A program made the position numbers and the translations under genes. This document shows, one piece after another, positions 9,856 to 22,178 of a DNA stretch of 64,000 nt. This stretch comes from Cryptomeria japonica (taxonomy: Eukaryota; Streptophyta; Pinopsida; Cupressales; Cupressaceae), in contig NC_081413.1 of assembly GCF_030272615.1 (NCBI RefSeq), forward strand, positions 333,784,302 through 333,848,301, given 5' to 3'. The notes beneath the pieces were generated by a model. It made no database searches. It saw only the letters and a list, made by a program, of their open reading frames with translations, and was not told the origin of the DNA. How positions within the stretch are numbered: position 1 is the first letter of the stretch; each line of letters opens with the position of its first letter.

Positions 9856-12800
9856 ATGAAGAAGAGGGAAGGTCCAAAGTTCAATAGAGACAACTTTAAA
9901 ATATGGAAGGAGAGAATGAAGATATTCATCAGAAGCATGGGTGCTCAAAATTGGAGCTATGTTGAGAATGCTTATGTTATCCCTACCGGTACTCTCACCA
10001 ATGATCAAAAGAGAGAGATTTAGGAGAATGGGCAAGTCATGGAAGCCCTAATTAGCAGTTTATCTGACATTGAGTTTATTGATGTTCAGGACAAAGAGAA
10101 TCCCAAAGAAGTATGGGATGCTCTTGAGAATATCTATGGTGATGATGACCATGTGAAACAAGCTAAGGAAGAAAGCCTTAGGGGAAAGTTTGAAGACATG
10201 CAGATGGTTGAAGGAGAGACCATTCAACATTATGGAATAAGAATCAAAACTGTTGATGGAGATATCAAGAGTGCAGGTGGTAAAATGGAAGATTCCACTA
10301 TTGTTAGCAAAGTTTTGAGATCCTTATTACCGGTCTATGCAATAAGGGTTGCTGCTATTCAGGAGTTGAGGTCTGTAGACAAGACAAAGGTATCCCTAGA
10401 CTCCATCATTGCAAAGTTAACAGTTTATGAGCTAAATAATTATGATGGCAGTATTCAGAAGACTGAATCAGCCTTCAGAGCATCTGCTGCACCATCTAGA
10501 AAAGGCAAAGAAGCTAGTACCAGTGGTGAACCAAGACAAAGTAGAGAAATGGATGATGAGGAGATCCTGATGGAATTTGAAGCTCTTCTTGCTAAGAGAC
10601 TTCCCAAGGGAACTGGTAAATATAGAGGTAATCTTCCTTTGAAATGCTTTTCTTGTAACCAGATAGGACACATTGTTGTAAACTGCCCTAATGGTGACAA
10701 CAAGGATAAATCGGGGAGGTTCAAGAAGTTCAAAGGAGGAAACCGAAGAAACTATTTTGTAGCAATTAATGAAGGTGTCACTGATGAGGAATCAGAAGAT
10801 GAAGAAAATGAAGATATTGTGTTTGTAGCGGTCAAGGAAGATGTGTCAGACAAGAAGGCTCTTGCCTCCCACTTTGATAATTCCAATGAGTGGATTATTG
10901 ACAGTGGTTGTTCTCACCATATGACTGGTGACCAGAGTAAGTTTCTATCTCTGGAAGAGTATGATGGTGGTGTGGTTCATTTTGGTAATGATGCACCATG
11001 TACGGTAAAAGGCAGAGGGTCCATCTCTCTTAATGGAAGAAGTAGTGCTGACAATGTGTATTGGGTAGAAGGTCTTAGGCACAACCTCTTAAGTTTTGCT
11101 CAACTGAATGATAATGGAATCACTCTAGAATTCAAAAATGGAGTGTGCAAAATCAAAGGAAAGAATGGTGAACTGATGGCTACCGGTATGTAGACCAAAG
11201 GTAACCTATTTAAGCTAAATGCTAATGTCCGTACATCTCTTATGGCTAAGTTTGAGGACAACTAGATATGGCATAGGAGACTATGTCATGTAAACTTTGA
11301 CAATATTGTGAAGGCCAGTAAGATCAAGGCAGTTAGAAGATTTCCTGTGCTGAGCAAACCGGAAAATCCTTTGTGCAAAGAGTGTCAACTGGGGAAAATG
11401 TCTTCCTCAACCTTCAAAGGTAAACCTTTCACTGCAGACAATTTACTTGATCTTGTGCATACTAATTTGTGTGGTCCTATGAAAACTAGGAGTGTGCAGG
11501 GAGATAGGTATTTTATGATTCTTACTGATGATTGCTCAAGGATGATGTGGGTCACATTCTTGAAGGACAAATCTGAAGCTTTTGGAAAGTTCAAAGCCTT
11601 CAGAGCACTTGTAGAAAAAGAAAGTGGTAAGAGGATTAAGTGCTTAAGAACTAATCAAGGAGGAGAATTCACTTCTGGTGAATTCAACAAATACTATGAA
11701 GAGAATGGCATCAAGAGGCAACTGTCTACCCCCCAGACTCCACAGAAGAATGGCCTAGCTAAAAGAAACAATCGGACTATGGTTGAAGCAGCTAGAATTA
11801 TGTTGATCCAAGGAAAGGTTGCTCACACCTTTTGGAGAGAAGCGGTGAGCATTGCAATCTACACAATGAATTGGGTACTCATCAAAAAGGGTAAGGAAAA
11901 AACACCTTATGAGTATTGGACCGGTAAGACACCAGTGGTAAGCTACTATAGAGTGTTTGGTAGTAGATGTTATATCAAGAGGAGGGAACATCAGAGCAAT
12001 TTTAATGCTAAATGTGATGAGGGAATATTCCTAGGATATTCCATAGCGAGCAAAGCTCTCAAATGTTTCAACAATAGGACTCAGAGAATTGTTGAAATCA
12101 TCAATGTTAGAGTTGATGAAACCTCTAAGAAATCTAAGGAAACTGGCAGTGAGAAAGTAGGAGATGAACCAGTAGTAACCTTCTAGGAACCGGTTGCAAA
12201 ACAGCCAAGCACTAGTAACAATGCTCCTACACCGGTGGATGCTGATGCTGATGAAGATGAGGATGAAGAAGAAAAGCAAGAGGAAACAACTAAGATCATT
12301 CCTAGGTATGTAAAGCTAAATCATGATCCAAAGCAGATCATAGGAGACAAGGATGCAGGAATTCTTACAAGAAGAAAGATCAGAGAAAACTCTTACATGA
12401 TCTCTGAATTTGTGCCTAAAACATTCAGAGAGGCACATAAAGATGAAGACTAGATCAAGGCAATGGAAGAGGAACTTGACTAGATAGAAAAGAATGGTAC
12501 ATGGTCTTTGGTACCCACACCGGAGCATAAAATGTCATTGGCACCAAATGGGTTTTCAGAAATAAGCTGAATGAAGATGGCTCAGTGGTTAGAAACAAAG
12601 CTAGATTAGTGTGTAAAGGATATGCCCAAGAAGAAGGACAAGACTATGGAGAAACCTTTTCTCCAGTAACTAGATTGGAAGGAGTTCGTATGATTCTTGC
12701 ATATGCAGCATTCAAGGGATCCAAAGTATATCAAATGGATGCAAAGTCTGCATTCCTAAATGGAATACTAGAAGAGGAGGTGTATATAGAGCAACCAGAT

Positions 12801-13887
12801 GGGTTTGCCCTATCAGAAGATAGTGACATGGTGTGTAAGCTACATAAGGCCTTGTATGGATTAAAGGAGGCACCTAGAGCATGGTATGAATGATTGCACT
12901 CCCATCTTGTTTAGATTGGATTTGAGAGAACAAGTGAGGATAGTAATATCTACCTGAAGTCAGAAGGAGATCAGATTCTAATCTGTGAGGTATTTATTGA
13001 TGACATAATCTTTGGAGGAGATCATAAGATGAGTCATGACTTTGCAGATGAGATGAAGAAGGAATTTGAGATGTCACTCATAGGGGAGATTAAGTTCTTC
13101 ATTGGACTGTAGATTCAGCAAATGAAAGATGGAATCTTTATCACTCCGTCAAAGTATGTCAAAGAGGTGTTGAAGACCTTTGGCATGGAAGACAGCAAAC
13201 TGGTTGGTACACGGATGATAACCGGTTGTAAACTATCAAAAGAGGATGACTCAACATTGGTAAATGAGAAGGAATACCGATCAATCATTGGTAAGTTGCA
13301 TTATGTAGTGCATAGCAGACTGGACATTGCACATGCAGTGGGCATTACCACTCGGTTCCATAAAATCCCAAGAGAATCCCACTTGGTAGAAGTCAAGCGA
13401 ATTCTTAGATATCTGAAGGGAACTATTGACTGTAGATTACGGTATCCATACAATAATGAATTAAACCTAAGAGTTTTCACAGATGCTGATTGGGCTGGTA
13501 ATGTGGATGACAAGAAGAGCACAACCGATGGTGCATTCTTTCTCAACAGTAGATTGGTCTCATGGATGAGTAAAAAGAAGAGTTGTATCTCTCAGTCTAC
13601 AGCAGAAGTGGAGTATGTTGCAGCTTTTATGAACTACACCCAGACTATTTGGATGAAGCACGTATTAAATGGCTTCAAAGTTCCTGTATCTAAATCAGTA
13701 AGTATATTTTGTGACAACACAAGTGCGGTTAACATCTCCAAGAATCTAGTTTTACAAAGAAGTTATACTAGAACATGTTTTCAGTAAGGAGTGGTTAGCA
13801 AACATATTCACCAAGCCTCTACCAAAGGCTACCTTTACCTATTTGAGAGGTGAATTAGGGGTGCTTCCCCTTCAAGAGGTGAACTAA
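9856..13887 (+). pseudogene. Copia gag-pol polyprotein, inactivated
   Basis: The frame starts at ATG 9856 (KKREGPKFNRDNFKIWKERM, the usual gag start region). Order: gag with a CCHC zinc knuckle (CFSCNQIGHIVVNC, about 10648-10689); protease with IDSGCSHHMTGD (about 10898-10933); integrase zinc finger HRRLCH...CKEC (about 11272-11385) and core; RT with QMDAKSAFLNG (about 12734) and a catalytic FIDD where YVDD is usual (about 12988); RNase H with FTDADWAG (about 13475), STAEVEYVA and CDNTSAVNIS. In-frame stops: 10021, 11191, 11263, 12184, 12451, 12481, 12891, 12912, 13110. A one-base loss near 12530 shifts the frame, and about 90 bp are missing near 13755. All three integrase acids are replaced: Asn at 11464 and 11653, Lys at 11761. 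Confidence 0.93.
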
Positions 13888-14117
13888 AGGTGTGGGCTCC
13901 ACATCAATCAAGACTTTCATTGATATATTTTTCTCAGGATTGGTGTGTTGAAGGATGCTACTCCTTAGGGAGAGTAGCATAGTAGAACATAGATGCTTAT
14001 GCCTTCACTTTGGCATGGTTGTCAAAGGGGGAGAAGATGTAAAGTGGAGAAGATATTTTCAGTAATGGGGGAGAAGATGTGAAGCTTAGAGATATCTTTG
14101 TATATTGCCATCAATGC

Positions 14118-14129
14118 CAAAGGGGGAGA
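14118..14129 (+). promoter_or_regulatory. Polypurine tract of copia element
   Basis: AAAGGGGGAGA directly before the 3' LTR start at 14131. A second GGGGGAGAAGATGT run at about 14027-14080 is duplicated just upstream. Confidence 0.85.
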
Positions 14130-14130
14130 T

Positions 14131-15632
14131 TGTTGGAATATGTGCAGAGTATGTTGACATGATGATATTGTATGTTGTCATTAATGTCAACATGATGAAG
14201 AGTGAACCGGTATATTGAAGTAAGAACCTGCAAGAGAAACGGTATATGTGAAAAAGTGAAGTGGTATGTCTGTCCAAGTGAACTGGTATGTTGAAATGTG
14301 AACCAGTATATGTGAAAAAGTGAAGCAGTATGTTGGAATGTGAACCGATATATGGAATGTTTTGTATCAAGGTTTCATATGGTATGACTACCAGTTGGTT
14401 TTCTTAGCTTCAGGGTTTTCGGTTGAAGTGTTCTATGCCTATGTGATTTAATTGATGATATTGTGTGATGTGTTAGCATTGTAATGAAGAACAGATTGTG
14501 TTGCCACATCAGCCTTGTGCACATGAAGGATCTTGCATGAAGGAGATTGATCCTATCTACCTCAGGAATGTGTGAACTCTGTAAATGGTGGAGAACGTGT
14601 GATGGGTTATCAGCCTCCAAGAAGCGGTGAAGAACGAATGTTGGAGAATGTATTGAGATATGTTCAAGACTGTTGAATCAACAAAATATGATCAACGGTC
14701 AGGATTGAACTGACTGATTTGCATAACCTAAATATTTAGGGTTTAGGGTTTATGCTACCGGCCTATCTATTTCCTATAAGGTTGATGTTGTTTTTCATGT
14801 TGAGGTTGTTGGCAAATGTTGTGTGTGTATCTAAGTGCAAAGATACATGATTCTTACAAGACTAGATAAGAGAATAGATACCTGCAGAGTGTGAGTGCAG
14901 AAGGAAGGAACTAAAGCAAATCTGCATTGGCATTGAGTGTTGTTACCAGATCATTGTAATACCTGTTAACCTCTAACCACTTCAACAGTTGGAAAATCCC
15001 TTAACAGGGTAGCTTTAACCAGCTTGCTATAAATCCTTTAACAAGGTGACTCAAAATCATTGAGTTCTTAAAATCCTCTAACAAGGTAACCTTTAACAGG
15101 GTTTAACCCTTAACCGGGTATATTAGCCATCCCTTAACCGAGTGATCCCTAGCCGAATCGGTTCCTAACAGAACCTATTGTAAAGTCTTTAACCGGACTA
15201 GGCTCCTAACAAAGTAGACTTCAAAAGGGTTCAAAGAACAACTTGTGGGTATTCATCCCCACCGTGGTTTTTCCCAGTTGGGTTTCCACGTGAAAAATAT
15301 GTCTGTTATGTGTGATGCTTTGTTATTCTCTGTTAAGCAATAAAGCATGTTGAACTAGTAAGTCTTTACATTTCAGTTGAAGTATTACTAGTGTATGCAT
15401 ATGGGTGAAGGGGAAATAAGATGTTAGATTGTGTGTAAAGTTGAGTTACCAGTTTATGTCTTTCACTGTGCTTAACCTGTAGTAATTTGGTTTAGACCAG
15501 TGTTATTGCTTTCCAGTCAAAGTGCAGGATTCTCAGTCAAACCGGTTCAAGGAAAAGTGTTTTTATCAGTACTGATTCACCCCCCCCCTCTCAGTACCGG
15601 TTTGGTACTAACTGTTCATCATTGAGTTATCA
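14131..15632 (+). repeat. 3' LTR of copia element
   Basis: 1502 bp, partner of 8281-9784. It has lost part of the ACCGGTAT tandem array that the 5' copy keeps and gained a short duplication in the TTAACCGGGT block near 15119. Confidence 0.93.
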
Positions 15633-15637
15633 AATTT
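15633..15637 (+). repeat. Target site duplication (right) of copia element
   Basis: AATTT, pair of 8276-8280. Confidence 0.9.
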
Positions 15638-16059
15638 CTTGCATCAACAAACCACATATGCATGTATATACAAACATAATAAACACACTGGTGAAGAAGA
15701 ATCGTGGTGTTCCCTGTCTCACCAAAGTGAGAGAAGGAAAACCATCTCCTTGCACTCCATACACTTTCAAACATGAAGCATGTATATAATGCATCACACA
15801 CATTAAATAAATGTGTTAGTCCATCATTAACAACACATAAATAAAATTAACATTTCCTTTTTAATAAAATACGATGCAGAAGCAAAGTTCACAACTACTC
15901 ATCAATAAGCAATATTGCATAATCAAATTCACCTAATCACACTCCCAAGCATAATACCAGAATACACATCACAATAAATCCACCATCCACATAAGCCACA
16001 TAAAAGTCAACCTTGGTCAATGAGGTCAAACAAGGCCTAAACAGGGTAGGGGTACTACA
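15638..16059 (-). repeat. 5' end of TGTAGTACCCC-family LTR (minus)
   Basis: Continuation of 7661-8280 beyond the copia insertion. It matches the reverse complement of 28962-29345 (CCCTGTCTCAC block with the GTGAGAGAAGGAAAA stretch) and ends at GGGGTACTACA, which is the family start TGTAGTACCCC read from the other strand. Confidence 0.75.
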
Positions 16060-17130
16060 TTATCTAATTATTTCTTGTTTTGATTATTTATTTATTTATT
16101 TGCACTGTTGTTTTATTTAATTGGAGCATTTATTTATATTGCCTTTGATTTATTTTATTGGGCTTTAATTTATTATTATTGTTTATTATATTATTATTAT
16201 TACATTCTCTTGTTACTAATTGAGTAATTAAATATTATGTTTATACCTACCCTATTATTTTATTGGTTGAGATTTGAGGGTAAGTAGATAATATTATTTT
16301 ATATTCTTGCCTCAATTTTTGGAAGGGGGTTGGTATAAAATATATTCTATTGGAATATTTTGATTGGCAGATATTCTTTTGTAGTTTTGAATGAGTTTCT
16401 ATTTATTGGCTTTGTGAGCATTTTTGTGTGGGTTCTTCTGGATATCTTTCTATGACTTTTGAATTTTAGATTTGCTTGGAGGGAGAATTGTTTGGTTGGG
16501 TTGAATTTTGGAAATCTTGTTGGTTTGGACTTTTGCTCTTCTACTAATGCATTACCATCACTCTACTTCTAGGTTGGAGATCTTTTTCCATTCTTGCATT
16601 TTGATTTTTGAAAAGAGTTGTTTTCTTCGTGACTGCTAAAAGATTGTTTTAAGAGATTTGTGAATGAATTATTATTCTATTATCAGTTTTTGGGAGTAAT
16701 ATTTTGGAAAAAAAAGATTTATATATGATTCTATGAATCTGTGTTTTGTATTGCCGGAAAAAGGCATTTGTGTATGTTGATATGTTGATTATAAGTTGTC
16801 TGTGAATGTATTGTGGTAACAGTTGGTTTTGTGAGGTTTATTTGTTGTTCCATACCCTGTCATGTGTCCATTATCCATAAGCCTTGATTTGTTGAATTAT
16901 GCCTCTGGGGGTTGATTGCTTTGATTTAGCCATGTGATGTATTTTGATGTTATATTCTTATGTTGGAGTCTTGTAGTGTCATGTTGTATCCTATGGTTGT
17001 TAGGTGTTAGCTTAGGTCTTGAGTGTGCATTGGAACCTTATGTCATCTCTTAGCATAGGGGGTGGTTCTTATTTGGTTCCACATGGTCAGGTGGTTTGAT
17101 GTCTTCTACCATTGGGATATTCTTCTTGGA
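16060..17130 (+). repeat. TGTAGTACCCC-family LTR fragment (plus), middle part
   Basis: Plus-oriented part of another family member, 5'-truncated at 16060. The block at 17041-17130 (CTCTTAGCATAGGGGGTGG followed by a CCATTGGGATATTCTT stretch) corresponds to 32207-32290 in the complete copy. The LTR continues at 25284-26371 and 27410-27651 after two insertions. No gene is visible. Confidence 0.6.
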
Positions 17131-17134
17131 TGTT
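17131..17134 (+). repeat. Target site duplication (left) of DNA transposon
   Basis: TGTT, matched by TGTT at 25280-25283. Confidence 0.6.
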
Positions 17135-17162
17135 GGGTAAGTCCAAGAAGTTGTGTCCACTT
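17135..17162 (+). repeat. Left terminal inverted repeat
   Basis: 28 bp, one mismatch to the right TIR. A perfect 22-bp palindrome (17157-17178, centre GGCC) overlaps its inner edge. The match continues weakly inward (GTGGAAGTTTT on both sides). Confidence 0.85.
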
Positions 17163-18027
17163 TTTGGCCAAAAAGTGGAAGTTTTTTCCCTTTTTTTTTC
17201 GATTTCATCCCGTTTGACCTAAATATTTGAGGCACTTAAAGGATGATTCTTGAAAAAAATCAGTAATAGAAAATGTAGTGCTCGAAGTCTACTTTCCAAA
17301 TATGTAATTTTTTTCAATACCCAGATCTTAAAAAGGAAGTTTGAATAGGCATTAGTAAAACCTATAGTTTAAAAGTCACTTTTTAGGAGCATACCATGCC
17401 CGTGTACAGCAAGCATAATTTGACCTAAATGAAATCATTTTTCTTTATCCTTTTGGGAAAAGATCTATAACTCACTCATCTTTGATGAGGGTATTTTTCT
17501 GTAATTTTTTTCCATATATTTTTTTTTGTTATTTTTTAATTGGGCATAATCACTATTTTGAAAAATCCGTGTGTACGGCAAGCATAATTTGACCTAAACT
17601 TACATTTTTAAAATTATTTTTTTTGTTTTTAAACTGTATAAATTTGTTTGTAGTTTGATGTCATATAATTTTTTTTTCACAAAACTTAAAGACAACAAAG
17701 TTATTAAAATTTTAAAAAACCATGTTATTTCAAGTTTATGGATCTCTTTCATTAGAAATTATTTTAAAATTAAAAATATTGATCCATTCTCTTAAAAAAT
17801 TATATATTTGGAATCTAGACAGTGTGTACTATAATGGGATTTTGTTGTTTAAAAAATTTCTAAAAATTAGGTGTTCAGATATATTTTTGATGTCTTTTTT
17901 TTGTATGAAGCCTGATTTAGGCTTGAAGTTGCAGGTCAAACCAGTTCTAAGCCTTAGGTTCAGCTTTTCAAACCATTTACCAAGCCTAATTCTGAACCTA
18001 CAAGTGGGCCCCAAACAAATCTTTTTA

Positions 18028-18160
18028 CAAACGGGATCCCGTGTTGAAAACGGGATCCCGTTATTTATTGCAAATTATTAAAAAAAAAAAAAAAGCAAAC
18101 GGGATCCTGTTCCAAATTAAAACGGGATCCTATTTTCAACACGTGATCCTGTTTGCTTTT
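18028..18160. repeat. Left subterminal GGGATCCC palindrome cluster
   Basis: Four to five copies of AACGGGATCC[C/T]GTT-like units, with linkers reading TTGAAAA or TTTTCAA. They are likely transposase-binding repeats, because the same unit recurs near the right end and nowhere else that I noticed. Confidence 0.75.
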
Positions 18161-18340
18161 ACCATTAATTTTTTTTTTTGAATTGTATAAATATATGATC
18201 ATTTAACATAATAAAACATGTCGATTCAAATGTGTGAGTTTTTACATGATATATTATGATCTAGTTGTCCTTTGGATGCTTTTTGGTTGCAATTTAGATC
18301 CATTTTTTGAAGGTGGCATTTATTGCATAAGTTTTTAGTC

Positions 18341-21300
18341 ATGGGGTCTAAACAACGTCAGAAGAAGAAAGAAAGGAGGAAATTAACCATCGAGGAAATT
18401 CAAGAAGAACAAGAGAAGGAGGCCAAACATCAAAGGGATAGAAGAATAACGATTCGATAAATGAATAATCCTGATGCTTTTGGATCCACAACAATGGAAG
18501 AGACAAACATTCAAGATGATGCCTTGGGGGATCAGATGGGCGTAGATGATGCAATTATGGATGATGATGATGTGAATGAAATAATTATGAAGAATATTAC
18601 AAGTACAACATCCTCAAATCTAGGTACATCTTCAAATTATCCAGGTACATCTTCAAATCCTTCTCTGCAAGACATGGATAATGTGATTATAGGTGATCTT
18701 CATATTGCTGATTTAGTAGAAGCTAGATATACCAATGTTGAGGTTGATAGAATTGTCCATGAAAATGAAAACCTTCATGTTGGTAGAGATGAAATTATTT
18801 TGAATGTTGAAACTGAAAATCCTTTTGAACATGGTGAAAATGAAAATCCTCCAATTGTTGAAGATCAGGGAAACTTTTTTACAAAAATTTAAAAAAATGT
18901 TTTGGATAATCTTCCTGGTAAGGTTTCTTGGAGACAGATAAGAACATATGCCAATAGAATATACAAAGAATTTTTTTATTGAAAAAAACTTGCAATTCAA
19001 TGTCAACTTATGATGCAATTGATGAGAATGTGGAAAATGAGAAAAGTGATGAAAAAAATAGGCATCTATGTGAAAGCATAAAAAAAAGATGAATCTGTTA
19101 AGCATGTTATGTCTACTATTGAAAGTGCCATTGAATCTATTGGTACAATGAGTTGATCTAAAGATAAGAATGCAGCACGATGAGCGATAACAACAGGCAT
19201 AGTGAATAAAGCAACCTTGAATAAAAGGATGGTAAGCAACATTAGTGGAATTTTAAAGATGCATCCTAAAACATTGGTTAGAGCAGCTAAAAGAAGAGAA
19301 AGTATTGAAAGTGATCCAATCAACCAAAGTTGGAGTTTTAGTGGTAGACTTTGCATGTTAGATATGAAATTGAATATTGAAGTGAAATATTTGGTTGAAA
19401 AGTTTTGGCATGATAATACAAGGGTATCATCTAATGCTAGAGATGTTCTAAAGTTGAGAGTGGGGTGTAAAATTCATGACCCTCATCCAAAACACCTATT
19501 AGACACAACTCAAACTGAATTTTATAGAAAATTTTTGGATGAAGTTTTGTTACCTGGAAATATCACTATAAGTCAAAGATCATTTGAAAAATGCAAGCCC
19601 TGGTATGTGAAAATTAACAAGCAAATAGTCTCTTCTTGTTGTAAAATGCACGTGCAATTTCATTACTATTATGATGTTTTTTGATACATACATTGTGTTT
19701 TGCATAGTAACATGCTTATCCAGGAATGTGGTATTGATATGCCACCTGAATAAATCAAAGAATTTGAAGCAAGTTTATTTTGTCAAAGAACTGATGGACA
19801 ATTATTTTATTTACATTCATGTATTTCTGGACAATGTTCTAGTTGTGGCAATTTTTCATCACTAGTAGAATGTATGCATGAGAGTAGTGAAACTGATTTT
19901 GGACAACAACTAGTGGATGTTAGAAGATTTAAGAATGTTGAGTATCCCTTAAAGGATGGGAAAATAGGAAAGCATGTTGATTTAATCACAAATAAGGTTA
20001 GTGTACATGCATTCGTGTCAGAATTTAAAAGTAAGATTGTACCAAAATATGTGACACACTCTCAACATGCTAGATGGCTTGATTCTCAATTTCGCACATG
20101 TAGAAATACATTTCCAGTTGGAAGTATACTATCAGTGGTGGACTTTGCAGAAAACTATACTCTTAAGCCACAAGAGGAAATTCAATCTCAATATTACAAT
20201 TCCACTCAAGTTGCTATTTTTGTTCATATTGTTTATAGACACGCAGATGATAGCACAGAGGATGATAGAAAAATCCTAAGGGAGTATCATTTCTATGTGA
20301 GTGATAATAGGATGCACTCGCCAGAGTTTGTTCAATATTGTTTCAGTATATTCTATAGAAATATAAGAGAAAGAGGAATCTAGATGACAGGAACATCTTA
20401 TATGGTTAGATAATTGTACTGGACAATTCAAGAATGCTCAAATGTTTTATTGGTTAAGCAGGGCTCACAAGGAATACAATATCCAACATATATGGAGTTT
20501 TTTTGAAGCTGGACATGGCAAAGGAGAACATGATGGAGCTGGTGCATGTGTTAAAATAATTTTTTCTAGAGAGCAATTAAAATTTGAAGATAATGTAAAA
20601 TTTAAAGATGCACGTGCAATTGTAGATTGGTGTAACACAACCTTATCTACTGGATCAAGTGTGGACTCTACAATTCAATGATTCTTTTGGTTAGTTGAAG
20701 AAGAAAACATTGTGTCGAAACTTGATTGTGAGACAAATAGCAGATCAACGAAATGGCATTCATTTAAGAGTTCAAATGCAAGCACATGGACTATATGGAT
20801 AAGGGAACTTGCATGTTTTTGTCATTTTTGTATTTCAGGTGATTCTGGTGTATGTGAGAATACTAAATGGGTTGAAGATTGGAATCAAAGATCGTTGACT
20901 CCTACTCAAGCACAAGATCAGATTAACACAATTGAAGATAATGATGAACTATTTGCATCAGATGATTATGATCGTGTTTCAGACCTTGTACAGAAAGGTA
21001 AGATCATTTTTTATTATTTTGTTGGCCATTTAATAAAATTAGTTTCAAACTTTTTTATATTTGGTGTAAATTAAAAATGGCATTTTTTTAATTCTAAATT
21101 GTGATAATTTATTAACTTTTTGTTTGTCTAGGACATGTGTATGCCATTGTTGCACCTGAGGACAATGAAGAGGAAACATAATATTGGTTGGCTTGATGTT
21201 TTGAGACTAGACACAAACTAGTTAATCCTCGAGAAGATGATGATGGTTTTTATTATCCAACTGGTTCAATGGTAGTTGTTGGAACTTGGCTAAGGAAATA

Positions 21301-21517
21301 TTTGACAAGGAAGAATGGTTTGCCTGCTTTTGAAGATTATGAAACACATAAGAAGATAATACACTACTCACATTTGATTGTTGCAACAAATATACAACTA
21401 GTGAGATATCGCGGCAGACCTAGTAATAAAAAGTTGTGGACAATTTCTATGGAAGATCACGAGACAATTATAGATGCTTTGGAAAAAAGAGAGGATGTAG
21501 ATGGTATAATGGAATAA
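18341..21517 (+). pseudogene. Transposase with RNase H-like core, intron-containing, decayed
   Basis: Start at 18341: a Lys/Arg-rich N-terminus (MGSKQRQKKKERRKLTIEEI), TAA at 18458, then a Ser/Asp/Asn-rich acidic linker. 19202-19680 is conserved-looking; it ends in Cys/His residues (SSCCKMHVQFHYYYDVF), followed by CISGQCSSCG, probably a zinc site. The core follows in 19874-20383 and 20410-20681: SVVDFAENY (about 20138), WLDNCTGQFKNAQ (about 20408) and FFEAGHGKGEHDGAGACVK (20500-20556), which I read as the acidic catalytic positions. The C-terminal domain (YPTGSMVVVGTWLRKYL) lies in exon 2. Damage: several stops between 18890 and 19200 and in 19681-19870, and a frameshift near 20390. The family resembles a widespread but poorly named group of eukaryotic transposases. 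Confidence 0.72.
20998..21131 (+). other. Intron in transposase pseudogene
   Basis: CAGAAAG/GTAAGA donor and TTTGTCTAG/GAC acceptor, 134 bp, T-rich. Joining across it keeps the frame (QKG-HVYAIVAPED), and the conserved C-terminal domain continues after it. Confidence 0.75.
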
Positions 21518-21785
21518 GTATGTAAATAAAGAGGTATGTATACATGTTAAATGTATGTATGTATATATTGTGTACATATATAATTTCTTTTTATTACATA
21601 CCATTTGATCATATAGATGGTTTAAATATTATTGTTTGATATATATAGGTCCATCCCCTTATTGAGAGCTCTTACACAATTGTGTTACATGTAATGGAAT
21701 AAGTATTTAATATATAGAGGTAAGTATACTTGTTTTAAAATTATGTATGTCTTTTGAAATGATTATACTTGCTTTAAAATTATAC

Positions 21786-22178
21786 TTCAAATGATCCTCT
21801 TTTAAGGCAGTGTCCTATTTCTAGTTTGATCCCCTTAAGCCACATGTCCCAATTGTACACCCATGCCCTTAAGCCGAGTCATGTCCTAATCAATTAATCT
21901 CTCCTTGAGCCATGTCCTATAATTTAGTTCAAATGATCCTCTTTTAAGGCACATGTCCTATTTCTAGTTTCATCCCCTTAAGCCACATGTCCCAATCGTA
22001 CACCCATCCCCTTAAGCCGAGTCATGTCCTAATAGATTAATTTCCCCTTAAGTCATGTCCTATAATTTACTTCAAATGATCCTCTTTTAAGAAACATATC
22101 TTATTTCTATTTTGATCCCCTTAAGCCACATGTCCCAATTGTACACCCATGCCCTTAATCCGAGTCATGTCCTAATTA
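21786..22178 (+). repeat. Three tandem copies of a 143-bp repeat
   Basis: Units start with TTCAAATGATCCTCTTTTAA at 21786, 21928 and 22071. Each contains several CCCCTTAAG blocks and CATGTCC words. No coding capacity. Confidence 0.85.

Larger units (their letters stand above)
8281..15632 (+). mobile_element. Complete, decayed Ty1/copia retrotransposon
   Basis: All structural parts are present: two 1.5-kb LTRs (8281-9784 and 14131-15632, TG...CA ends), primer binding site, gag-pol reading frame, polypurine tract and 5-bp target duplication. The element sits in a minus-strand copy of the large TGTAGTACCCC LTR family. The LTRs differ by several percent by eye, plus indels near 8410-8510 and 15119-15140, so the insertion is old. 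Gene order protease-integrase-RT-RNase H defines Ty1/copia. Stops, one frameshift, one deletion and lost integrase residues make it non-autonomous. Confidence 0.95.

Noticed and set aside
10455-10733. Minus-strand frames over copia gag
   Set aside because: Antisense shadows of the gag-pol frame.
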